The notes under the pieces: generated by a model
The model's input: the letters and a program-made list of their open reading frames with translations, nothing else
What the model was told of the DNA's origin: nothing
The model's database searches: none
Origin: Phlegmacium glaucopus
Lineage: Eukaryota; Basidiomycota; Agaricomycetes; Agaricales; Cortinariaceae
Length of the DNA stretch: 64,000 bases
Assembly (NCBI GenBank): GCA_015039465.1
Contig: MU130497.1
Coordinates: 748,014-812,013, forward strand
Reading direction: 5' to 3'
Position numbers and translations under genes: made by a program
Part shown: positions 42,881-54,017 of the stretch, one piece after another
How the letters are laid out: each line of letters begins with the position of its first letter
How positions within the stretch are numbered: the first letter of the stretch is position 1

Positions 42881-45877
42881 TCAGAAGTCAGAACCTTCCA
42901 CCTTGAATGTCTTTCCGTACTGAAGATAACTATCCATAATTCTGAGAATGGTTTCTGGCAGTCCCATACTAAGCAGAGTGAATGAAATTTTGGCATGACC
43001 GTGGATCTGGCCCAACTTGAAGAAACTTCGAGCGATCAATGTGGGATACTAAGAGGCAAGGGTCAGTGAATCACCCTTGAAGCATCTATGCCAAATATAA
43101 TAAACACGTACAGCCATCTCGGTGTATTCCGCATACTGATACGCAGCGACGCGGATGGCCGTCTGGACACATCGCTGAATATCACCTTCTTCAGCATACA
43201 TCTCCATCAGCTTGGACCAGGGTTTCACAGTGTATCGTGCACCATCAAGACATCTTTGATACGCTTCTTTGGCTTCCTCCTTGTGATGTAAGCGAATGCC
43301 CAAGTCGCCAAGGATCTCCCACTCCATTGTTGTCTTGCGGTATGCGACGTGTTGGGTTTTGAAATGAGCAACTTCAGCACGGAAGATAGTCCACACTCTC
43401 AGGTCCTAAGTAAAATTATGGTTGAACAATCTGAGATAATAACAAGAGAAGAGCAACCCACCTCGTAAAGAACCATGAATAAGTTGTCAAGCCATCTTTC
43501 GCAAAGTCTCTTGTTGCTAAACGAGAACGACTCTTGCGCAGGCGTAGAGGATGCCTCGTTCACTTTTTGACTTCCTTCCCCAGCGGCTTGTACAGGCCTT
43601 TCTAGATCAAGCTTTTGAACCCCGTTTTGCTGGACGGTTCCGTTCGTAATGGGAGTATCTTGATCCTTCTCCTGGCCATATACCTCCTTTGCTTTGCCCT
43701 TTTCTTTCTTCCTATCCACTGTATCTTTCGACTCCGAATCACTCTCCTCTGCTTCATCTTTTTCCTCGTCCTCATCATCGTTCCCTGACTTATTATGCCC
43801 ATTTTCTTCTTCCTTGCTGTCGTTCCCGCGTGATGACTCTGTTGAAATCCGAATTGTTGGAACGGCTGAAACTGGCTCCTCATCCCCATCTACACTCGAA
43901 GACGGTTGTAGGGTAGGGCTCGGCGCAATTATGCCACGCGTCGACGCCTGATCATCCATGGAAGGTCTCACAACCGTCCCATCCTCATATATCACTGGAT
44001 TTCCGAGATCACCCTCGCGAGACGACTCAGGCGGGAAGGAGAATCCATTGGGCGAAGTGGCAGACAACACCTGCTGGATGTCACCTTGTGCTTTCTGCAT
44101 GCGATATTCCTCCTCCATAACAAAAACCTGGCTCCGCGTCTTTAGAAGCTCGTCCCAGCCGATGTGTGAAACTAGCCGTGTCAGCAAAGCATATGCTCTT
44201 GCCCAGGTTCCCCGAAGTCCAGGGGCAGGCAAACGCAGTAATGCTGGTTCACACTGATGAAATGAGTTCCACTGCAAAAAATATCATAGGATAAATAAGA
44301 CCATACATCATCGTCTTCTGTCTTGTGTCTCTCTGGTAAGATATCTCCGATAGGTCTATGGAAAGGGAGGTGCACTTTTGTAGCTGGTAGGGCACGATGA
44401 GCATCACGACCGTTGAATGTAAACATCGGACATGAGTTGAGGGTTAAAAGTGCCTAAAGAAGAGTATAAAAATACGGAACGCAACGGTGAACAACACGTG
44501 AGATGGCCATACCGAGTCGTATTGCATAAGGTCGATATAGATATCAGCCAATTTCTCCCATGTGACAAACTCGCTTGGAGCGCAGTTGACAGCTTGACGT
44601 GCGAGTTTGAGTGCCCACTGATTTTGTCCTTTCGAACGAAGAAAGTCACATTGAACATGCAATAGGGTATAGGATTGAGGTGTTTGCCTCATGGCTGCGG
44701 CCATAATCTGGACTGCCTTGACTTCCTCATCTACAAGGACTTATGAATCATCGCGTCTACATTGAAAATGACAACGTACTCATCCCAATGTAACTCTTTG
44801 CCAGCAGGGATGATACTTCAGGGTCCTTGACCGCCAGTTTCTCAAAAAGATTCGCAGCTTGTTGATATCGTCCGCTGTCCCCGAAATACTTCATGATTCC
44901 AGCAGTAAGATGGTTGGAGACTAGGGTGGCAACCTGTATCTCTGGGTCGGACCCAACTTGCCAACCTGGTAAAACCTTTAGAGTCAGAGGACACTCACAG
45001 TGATGATGATAACGAGACTAACCTTTTGAAAACAGGGATTCTGCTGCTTGAAGAAAACGGATTTCGCCTTCTGGGGATGGAATGGGATCGAGTTTTCGAT
45101 ACGCGTCAAGGAAATATGTAGCATCATCAGAGTAAAGTATGGCTCTGAGTAGAGCTGATACGTAGGTTTCTTGCCATATTTCTAAAGTGGCTTCATGTCT
45201 AGAATCTTGTAAGACGAAAGAGAAAGGATGCTGTTTGTGCACACGCACCTTTCGCCACGCAAGTCAATAACGTAGGCGTTAACACCACCAGGTATCTTGA
45301 CATCAACGCGGATGTCTACACGAGAGAAGGCGTTGAAGCAACTAGAGAAAAAAGTTACATCTTGCGACATGACGTGCCCGAAAACCACACACCAATAACA
45401 TCCATTTTTCAACTTCCATTGCGCCGTTTTAGAGAACCACGCAGAGCTGTCTTCAATTGCATAAGTCAGAGAATTGATATACGCAGCCAGCGATGCAGAT
45501 GAGGAGGCATCAACGCCCGAGATGTAATGATATGAGCCGAACTATCTCGGAGATCAGACAAGTTTTCCTATGACGTTGGAAGCTCAACATACATCCCGCT
45601 GACCGGCCTTCCCAGTACTTTTAACAACATGACATAGATCTGGAGGACCGAGTTCTCGAAATGAAGCTAAAGCCGCGCGTCAGCAATATCCTCAGGTTCA
45701 TACATCACAGAAATCGGACACGTACATAATGATTCCGTTCGAGCCGTTAAGGATTCCCCAAGTTCAACCTGGGTTTTTGAAAGTCAATAGATCATTTCGT
45801 AATATAAATATATGTATTCAAACCTCAAATATCTCAGGGATATCCTTGAATGATGCTTCAGCCATGCCATTGACCAT
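42881..45877 (-). CDS. Chs5p-Arf1p-binding protein (ChAPs; Bch1/Bud7/Chs6 family)
   Basis: A TPR-rich subunit of exomer-type coats, which carries cargo such as chitin synthase from the trans-Golgi to the plasma membrane. About a dozen exons on the minus strand. Exons I could fix: 45198-45023, 44965-44780, 44730-44513, 44453-44307, 44271-43462, 43405-43112, 43048-42881. Family signposts: LGPPDLCHVVKSTGK and the GSYHYISGVDASSSASLAAYIN block near the N-terminus, FNAFSRVDIRVDVKIPGG, ALLRAILYSDDATYFLDAYR, SFIGM-type TPRs, FTFNGRDAHRALP, WARAYALLTRLVSHIGWDEL and KLGQIHGHAKISFTL close to the C-terminus. A roughly 200-residue acidic, Ser-rich insertion (43600-44000) splits the C-terminal part. Start is taken at ATG 45877. 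The 5' exons are less certain. Confidence 0.88.
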
Positions 45878-46033
45878 GGTGACGATGGTGTGAACTTGTA
45901 AGGGCGGGTGTTTAACTAACCCGGTATTGCAATATACGACCAACTCAAGTTCACAGCAATTGCCAAACAATAGTAGGCCCGGCATTACGTAATATAATAT
46001 CAAGCAAGTTAGGAACTCTGGCTCCGGCAATGA

Positions 46034-46146
46034 CAGTTATTAGTATTACTGGTACTAATAGTTATTAGTATTACCGGTACTAATAGTTATTAGTATTACC
46101 GGTACTAATAGTTATTAGTATTACTATTACTGGTACTAATAGTTAT
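46034..46146. repeat. 25-bp palindromic minisatellite
   Basis: Four head-to-tail units of GTTATTAGTATTACCGGTAC plus TAATA. Each has TTAGTA/TACTAA arms, so each can fold on itself. The last unit has an extra TATTAC. Confidence 0.9.
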
Positions 46147-46440
46147 GCACATTTTGCCTTGATGGAGATGTTAAGTATGTGGTTCCGATTTAAGATCGGT
46201 AGGAAATCCAAGTTCAGAAATGGAAGTCAGGGACCAGGGTGACTATCCTTTCAAATTCTATTGCATTCTTGTATTACGTGCATGAAATACTACTAGTACA
46301 CGAGCCGCTAGAATTGGCTGGATGACCATTTCAGGCTTACTGTCATTCCGTTGATATAAGTAGACTGACATCATGAGCAATAAGACAGACGCTGCCTATT
46401 GGGGACAATGATGAATGGTCCTGAGTCTCACGATTTATTA
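46147..46440. other. Spacer, no gene
   Basis: Nothing recognised between the minisatellite and the MITE. Confidence 0.4.
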
Positions 46441-46911
46441 CAGCTACATGCAAAACCCTAGGTACCCTCTCGAATTTCCACTCGTGCGCCTTTGTTTGTA
46501 TAAACAACCTCTTTTGGTAGCACAAGGTCCTGTGCTTCGCGACGATGTCCTCTTTCGGCACACATGTCGGTTACGTGTGGAGCTACTACTCCACCTATAA
46601 TGGAGGGTTACATAGTTAGAGTCGGTTGAGTATCTGGTTTCCCTTGTAACTATAACCACTATGACTTACCACTATATTCCTGAAGCCTATTGGCTATGAC
46701 ATAGCGTTGGTATGGACAAGTTGTAACAGCGCCAGCAACTCAATGGACGTGTTGTGCAAGCGATGGATGGAGCTTGGAGCGGTTGAAGGGTTCTAGTGCC
46801 ATCCTAACCCCACAGCTTGCGCGTCATTACTTAACCAAAAGTGGTTGTTTATACAAACAAAGGCGCACGAGTGGAAATTCGAGAGGGTACCTAGGGTTTT
46901 GCATGTAGCTG
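46441..46911. mobile_element. 471-bp MITE with about 80-bp TIRs and TA target duplication
   Basis: Left arm 46441-46520 (CAGCTACATGCAAAACCC...) pairs almost perfectly with right arm 46832-46911, and TA flanks both ends (46439-46440, 46912-46913). No ORF. End type and TA again point to a Tc1/mariner-type non-autonomous element, distinct from that at 24676. Confidence 0.88.
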
Positions 46912-48035
46912 TAACGTAAATTTGAACATACCGAAAGTCGAAAAGTTAAAATAACATTGAGCAGAGAAAATCTGCGGATAAACATTGAGATCGCACAGTC
47001 ACCAGATCAGATAAAAGTTCCCACCAAAGAGGTAGGTGTTATGGGTGATGGATGATGGGTCCCTATGTACAGCACCTTGTAAGCTTCCGTCCTTCAGGCT
47101 TAACCTGCCAGATGGATAAAGGAATACCATGACAGTTGATAATACTCGATATCTTGAGCCGATCTTCCTTTCTGACTAACAAAACTGTCACGACGATTCG
47201 TGCAATATCGAAACGCTAAGGACTCACGAATCAATAACGGCCTTGAATTGACAAGAGAATTCAAATGACCATACATCAAGTTCCCATTTTGAAATATACA
47301 AAGGACTTGACTGGAAAAAAAAATCATTGCGCACTGAACTCTCGATGTGAGTAGGCGAAACAAGTTTTTCCATTGACATACATTCTGATGCCTCCACAAG
47401 GATGTCCAGGATACCTAACATTGTTAAAAGTGTCAAAATATAATATATAAATAAGCCGGCGACCGCAAGCCTCTGACTCAATTTCCAGACGGCCCATATG
47501 AGGCTCAAGATGGCTTTTAGGTTGTCAACGATCAGCACATGCAAAGCAGCCTGCCACATGGCATAGTGTCAACGAAAGGAGGTACCTTCGGCGAAAGCAA
47601 GACCGACAAGCATAAAAATTGCACAGGCTGCCAGTGAATCACTTTGTCACGGCATAAGATATCCTAGAACAAACATGTAAGTATTATAAGTAGTACTTGC
47701 CATATCATTAACATTCGTAGATACCCCAACAAGAATAAAATACCTTTACGGGCATCCACGGAGAATTCCGCACTAGATCAACTTCTATTAATGGAAAGTG
47801 ATAAAGTAATCGTATGCTCTCGTATACTCCTTTCGATTTAGTCGTACTATCCGGGGTAATCTGGGGTAATAAAAGATGCTCACCCGTACTGTAAAGTAGT
47901 ATAAAGCTGGCATCCGATTCAAAGACAGCACAACATCAACAGAGTTGGAGTTAGAGGAAATGCATACAATCTATGGCCTGTCAGAATCATATTTTTATAT
48001 GAAGAGGATGCAATGGGCCGGGCTAGTGATGTGCT
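46912..48035 (-). pseudogene. Fragments of an unidentified multi-pass membrane protein gene (3' part)
   Basis: Minus-strand pieces include SLAACAIFMLVGLAFAE (about 47580-47640) and a two-helix stretch (AILSLIWAVWKLS, VAGLFIYYILTLLTML, 47410-47560) with splice-like borders. Together with 48530-48710 they may be one interrupted gene, with the MITE at 48036 inside it. Family not recognised; could equally be an intact gene with poorly resolved exons. Confidence 0.3.
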
Positions 48036-48483
48036 GTGATGTGCTGGCTTGGCCTGGAAGCCAGAAGCCAGGCCAAGCAGAGCAAAATAGGCCAGGCCAA
48101 AGCCAAGCCATGAGCTTGGCTTGGCTTGGCCTGTGGCCTATTTTAAAGCCACAGGCCAAGGCCTGAGCCATGGCTTTGGGAAATTTTTTGACAGGACAGT
48201 GAAATTTGATTTTTCTAAAAATAATTTATCATAAAAAAGTTGATTACATGGGATATTTTTATTCATTTAAGGATAATTCATACACAAAATAATGATTAGA
48301 ATTGATGATGAATTTAGGCAGAAAAAATGTTATGTATTTTATTTTTAACTAATCTTCACTCTTTTAGGTACAAGCCATGCAAGGCCAAGCCAAGGCCAAG
48401 GGGTTTGGCCTTGGCCTGGAAAAAGTAAAGCCAAAGCCAAGGAAAGCCATGGTTTTCAGGCCAAAGCCAAGCCAGCACATCAC
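48036..48483. mobile_element. MITE with GGCC/AAGC-rich subterminal palindromes
   Basis: Ends GTGATGTGCTGGCTTGGC and GCCAAGCCAGCACATCAC are inverted copies. The first ten bases are present twice on the left (48026-48045). The inner 130 bp on each side are built from GGCCAAGGCC and GCCAAGCC words that fold back repeatedly, around an AT-rich core (48190-48360). No coding region. Confidence 0.82.
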
Positions 48484-48529
48484 GCCAATGGCGTTGGAAA
48501 ACGAGAAAAGTGTAGAGACCAATGGGCCG

Positions 48530-48710
48530 TTACTCACCTGAGCAAGTTGGAGGTGCTTTAAAGTGTCCAAAACTGCGCTTCCGTACATGTTGAATGTAAT
48601 TCCAAGAATTACGAACACTTGAATGAGACATTTGCCAAGGACGGACACAAGTGGATCCAGAAAGTGAGCGACGTGGGCGAATGCTTTGTATGGCAGGAAC
48701 GAGCCCATAA
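48530..48710 (-). pseudogene. Fragment of the same unidentified membrane protein (5' part)
   Basis: The minus strand reads FLPYKAFAHVAHFLDPLVSV and IQVFVILGITFNMYGSAVLD, ending at a GTGAGT donor at about 48537. One likely membrane helix. It lies immediately upstream of the MITE at 48036-48483. Function unknown. Confidence 0.3.
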
Positions 48711-49183
48711 ATAAGCCAGTTTAATTTGTGAAAGTGATCGTATATAGCAGCTCCCAAGGTTCAAGTTCAAGGCCTTCAATAAAATAAATATGTGCCGCCA
48801 GTGAAGCCAGTGAAAGGCTAGGGTTAAACGTCTTGAAATAAAAAATTCCTGGCGATTATCCTGGCATAACGACATCGAAGATGACATTGATTTCATAATT
48901 CAAGCCTCCACGTTTAATACTTTGATTTCCTCCAGGTCATGTCATCAACTCACCAAATGAAGCATGGCAGTGTAGGCCAGTGTTGACTCGGACTTGATTG
49001 TGGGTATGTAGCACAGGGTTCAACGGGCATCGGCGCAAAGACACACCCGAAAGGGAAATATATCCAGGACCGGACCATCAATATGTGCATTCCACACTCC
49101 ACATTCCTGTTATTGATAAGATCCTTCAGTTGCCAGCCCTTCGCTGCATATGACACATCTCTTTATTCAACGACGGTTATGGG
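48711..49183. other. Upstream region of TOK channel A
   Basis: No supported gene; presumed promoter of the channel gene. Confidence 0.35.
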
Positions 49184-51981
49184 ATGTTGTTGCTTCAGAA
49201 TTTCACTCACCGGCTCCGCAGAACAAGTCCCACTGACCAAGTCGTCGATGGGGAACCTAAGGACGTCGAGAAAGACACCCCACAAACTACGGAAAGCCGA
49301 GAAATGGCCCATAATAGGTTTATACCCTCTCGTCTCTCTTCAAGCTTCAAGGCCAGGGGGCACGGCTTGAAACACACCCTTTTCAATGGGTTGTCTACTT
49401 CAACTCATGAGTCTCATCAGAGTCCAACCTATCGTGGCCTTCCAATTATCTCAGGAGTCCTGATACCCTTCTCTATCCTTCTCTCGATACCAGGTCTGAC
49501 CGCTCGTTGGTACATTAAAACCGATGAGAATCATGTGACTCTAGACACCCGCCCGAACCCTCTTCTCCTTGACTTGGGAATGGGATTTAGCATGGCTTGC
49601 GGTGTCCTTGCCAATATTTGCCTTGTTGTGAGATTTGCAGAACGCAATGTGTTGTGGATGACATGGCTGTGTATTGTTTTTCTTACCCTGCATGGTGAGC
49701 GTCAGTCTATAACTATCAACGTCATTATTGACCGCTAAGACAGACATTATAAATATATGTGCGGTCACCATATTTGGTGTTCAACACCGTTTTAACGACG
49801 GTTTTACCTATGGCCAATCATTCTGGTTCACTGTTTGCTCTACCATCGCTTCAACTGCAACAAACATAACGCTAGCCATTGACTATTCACGAACGAAGGA
49901 CTTTGTCAATTGTGGCGCGTACACCTTAGTAATATTGGAATCTTCCTTTTGCTTTGCTGACTTGCATACTTAATAGGGAGTGGCCTAACGCACAAACAAC
50001 GTTCTCTTGTTATTATTATCATTGTCTTACTCTCCTACCTCGCTTTAGGATCATTGATCCAAAGTTTTATACTCCACGTGTCTTTTATTGACGCACTCTA
50101 TTTCAGTCTTGTTTCTATCGAAACTATTGGTAGAGATTATATACTGTTTGCATTCTTTCTTTTGCTCATCATGCAACCTAGGTTTCGGGGACCTCCGTCC
50201 CATATCAGCCGGCACTCGGATCTTTAGTAGCTTCTACATTGCAGGGGGCATGCTCAATCTCGCACTTGCAGTAGCCCTCTTACGCGAAGTGCTTTTAGAG
50301 GGGGTAGCAATAGGATTCCAAGCCCGTGTCATAGCCATCCGGACACGTCAACGCGAGCGTCGCATTCGAACCCGCTGGCGAACCGCGGTGAAATTGCGCC
50401 TCAGAGATAACAACGTCCCAATGTGGGTCGTAGATAACAGCGACGAAAACGATGATCAAGATTGGCATTACCATCACAAAGATTACTGGTGGAAATGGCT
50501 TAATCACGGTTGGAACTCTCTGAGGAAACGATTATCATGCGCGACTGCCGACAGGCATCCCCGCAGACGCAAACATTTGAACCTAGAAGCACTCTCAGAG
50601 TCCCAAATGGAGGAGGCTGCGTTGGAAGCTGGCGCACCTCTTGCAGATCTATTACCACCTAGGCTGCAATCGGCGTCTCTGGCAGCTATAAGTGACGACT
50701 TGGAAGGTGATGACGACGAAGTGCCTATAAGCGATCGTGGCGGGGTGCCTCTTATGCAATCAATGACCATGCAGGACGAGGCATCCCTAGAAGACACCTT
50801 GGCAGCCGAAGAGAAGGTCGCTTTTTTTGCTCGATTGACTGTGGCATTGTTGGTTTTCATTGTGTTCTGGATGGTACTTACTTATTTTTCACTGGTTTTA
50901 CTCGCGCAGGCATCTAACGGTCACTTTTAGGCTGGATCAGCTATATTTATGAAGACAGAAACATGGAGCTTCGGAACGGCGGCATACTTCTGTAAGGTCA
51001 CCTCTGTCGCTTTGTTGTCAACATTTTTGAGAAGTACATTATTACAGGCTTCATTTCTTTTACGACAGTAGGCTATGGTAGGAATTATCAACCGTCTCAA
51101 TGACGTAGTTGTTACTCAATTGCTTGTCTAGGTGATTTTTCACCACAGACACCGGCAGGTCGATCCATTTTCGTTGTTTGGGCCCTGTTGGGAGTAGCGG
51201 CCATGACGATTCTCATATCCAGTACGCTGGTTTTTTTTTGACTATTCATAAATTCATCTTTCTTCTTTTATTACTTACAACAAGTCCTCGTTGAGGCCTA
51301 TTCAAGCCAGTTCAAGAGCGTGATCCGAAGCAACGTTTTTCCAAACGACTTCAACGTAACTGATGATGCAAGTGGAACACGCCAAATCCGATTTCTTGAA
51401 TCCAATAGAACGGTAAAGGCAGGGACCAATGAAGAGGTCATCTCGCCTATGTCACTCTCAGCCACCTCATCGTCATTCGGGAACCCGTCTTCTGCCTTAG
51501 CAACGTCTCCCAGGACCGGACATCGCGATTGGGAACCCACCATGACATCAATTCCAGAAGATGGTTCCCAGAAGAGCAAGAAGAAAAGTGTCGAGTCTCT
51601 TCATGAAATTCTGCGGCGTGCTCAAACCATGCTTGTTTCTGAGAACTGGTTTGAAGACGCCAAATCAATTGAATTAAAGTTAGATTTGAGAACTCCACGG
51701 ATCACTCCTCTATCTGACAGTGGGGTGAGTACGTTCCCATCCTTGATGGTTTGTGCCTTACCTTTGTTTTTTTAGAAAGTCAATAGGGTTGCCCAGCTGG
51801 AAAGTACGTTAGAGTCTCCTTATCAAATTTTTTTTTTTCAAACCTTACTCTTTGAATTATATTAGAGGCTATGCAAGAGATCATCACCGCTGCACAATGT
51901 GCCTTGGATGCTTTGAATGCCCATGCTGATGATGCAATTCAGCCACATTCATCCGGCTCAACAGTTTGCCGAAACGTCTAA
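49184..51981 (+). CDS. TOK-type two-pore outward-rectifying K+ channel, paralog A
   Basis: A plasma-membrane K+ channel of the fungal TOK1 family (eight membrane helices, two pore loops). Exons: 49184-49694, 49744-49914, 49977-50129, 50182-50873, 50931-50991, 51048-51077, 51132-51221, 51285-51724, 51776-51803, 51866-51981; 763 residues in one frame. First filter TIGFGD, second TVGYGD, each split by an intron. Hydrophobic helices include GLPIISGVLIPFSILLSI and LLVFIVFWM. The long cytosolic loop between pores is basic (residues about 320-420), then acidic. Intron 2 (49915-49976) needs a GC-AG border (GCGCGT...ATAG); the equivalent in paralog B is GT-AG. The start is the first in-frame ATG of the long leader; a downstream start is possible. 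Confidence 0.9.
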
Positions 51982-53950
51982 TAATAGATTTGTGTGTTGC
52001 ACTCTGTTACACTTCCTTACGGCATTGCCCCATGATCAAAGTGGCTTACAGATTCCGAGTGTAGAAACAAAAGTAGTTTCTCGACAAGTCGTCATGGAAT
52101 GAATAAGTTGCGACGGTCGCGTAGGGTCCAAGAAAAGTCCGAGACTGCTGTGAACAAAGATATGACCTCAGAGAGCGCTCCATCGCACTTGATAAAATTT
52201 GCAAGGATCATCAACTGACCAGTTGAGTGAAGTTCTTAGACAGGTGGCGCAGGGTGCTGCCGCGGGGACGCCACGTGCATCCAAGCGCTAAGGATTGGCA
52301 CCAATATATCTATTGAGTTGCCTGACCCTTTTACATAATTAAAGACTACAATAATGTAATTGTATTCAAAATCTGTGAACTCTGGATAAATCATCAGCCG
52401 ACAATAGAAAATTTAAAAAGAATTGAGTACTTCGAGCACCGGACCGGGCCGTTCCTCCTTGACTCATGGTCAACCCCGCAGCAACCCCGCACGGCTTTTT
52501 TTTTTTGGGTAACCTTGTATGTCACAGGGGCTGTCTGTGTCATTCTCTAACCTTTTAAGGCAACAACACAATATTTAAAGGAGCTCATGAGGCCACTCTG
52601 ACCTATTCTCTTTTGGTGATAATGATAAAGCCATTTCCCAAAGTCAGTTCTGACATAGGAAACCTCCAAAAGAAAATTAGAATCGGAGACTTCCCATCAC
52701 GGAGAAATTACCTTTTTGGACCGAATGATACTATTTGAAGGGGGTTAAGGCCAATAGCTCTTAAATTGCTTTATCTACCCCAAGGCAATTTTACTATTAT
52801 TTTAGCAATCCCGGGACCTCACCCCCTTGGTTCAAATTCTTGCTGGGATATTCTGGCAACCTCTGAAAGAGGAGTGTGTACTAATTATGATTGCGTCATA
52901 GTCAAACCTTTTTTTATGTACATATCTTTCGGTAAGTTTTTTGGCATCTCGAGATTTGAACATACCACTGGTGTGAGCTCAGCAATGATCTCGGAGGCCG
53001 ATAACGTTTTCCAAGAGACTCCAATTTTTTTATAGCAGTTGTTTACATAGGACATTCGTGGTCTATAACTTGTTGGCAACGAGGAAGTGAACTTAAATTT
53101 CCGTTCGATATGTAAGCACGCTACTTATAATTCTGTCAAGACGCTGGGGTATCGGCATTTCAGTACTTCGGCACGGCATACCGGCATTGTGACAGAGTAG
53201 CGACGTCACAGAAGCCCTCACAGCTCTCTCTTCCTCTGATGCCAATTGATGCCAACCTGGTCCTCTGAGTCCACTCCACATAAAAACAGTTTTCAGCCAT
53301 GAAAATCTGGCATGGACTTGGATGACGGAATAGGAAGGACTCGTAAGTCGTCAGACCATATGCATGATGTTGCTTGACAATGCTGACCCTACTGTTTGTT
53401 CAGGTATTGTTCTATCTTGGTTCCATCCGGATAGGGTCTCCAGGAGTCTTTTTGGATTCATGCCTGAATAACGTTAACTCAAGATTGATTTTTTGCTCAG
53501 TTCTCGTCCTGAAAAGCGCTTGGCATATGCTCCACCCCTTTCCGACGCAGTCAAGTCTTCTTTTTTCATTCAGAATGCCTTCGTAGGAATCGGTATCCAG
53601 ATACAGATCGTTTCAAGGGCTACTACACCTCTGAGGGGCTTAAAGTTTTTGGGGTCCTCGAAGTATCAATGGACAGCCGTGCGGACGAAAACACAGCCGG
53701 AACAACTGTCTAACTTTCAGGTCGAAATAAACACTAACCTAACAGCTTGAGTCAGGCATTAGACTATATGCTTCACCTACAAATGACAGACCGAAAGGAG
53801 GACCGAGCTAGAGGAGGCACCTTGGAGGCACATTATTGTCATGCCAGGTACGATCGCACGGACATCATCCGACCCTTCTGTGTGGCTATTAATTTGCCTC
53901 GAGGTGTCAGTCATGGACACTTGCAAAATTCGGCAAACATTTCTTTCAAG
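51982..53950. other. 2-kb intergenic region between channel paralogs
   Basis: No supported gene on either strand. Poly-T run at 52498. A pyrimidine-rich, possibly promoter part lies near 53940. Confidence 0.4.
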
Positions 53951-53956
53951 GAAAAG

Positions 53957-53964
53957 TATATAAG
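53957..53964 (+). promoter_or_regulatory. TATA-like box of channel paralog B
   Basis: TATATAAG stands 54 bp before the chosen ATG (54018). Position fits a short 5' leader. Confidence 0.45.
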
Positions 53965-54017
53965 GATAGCACAAGACTTGTGCATTGAAACACAACGCCT
54001 TTTTTCCCCTGGAGTAC

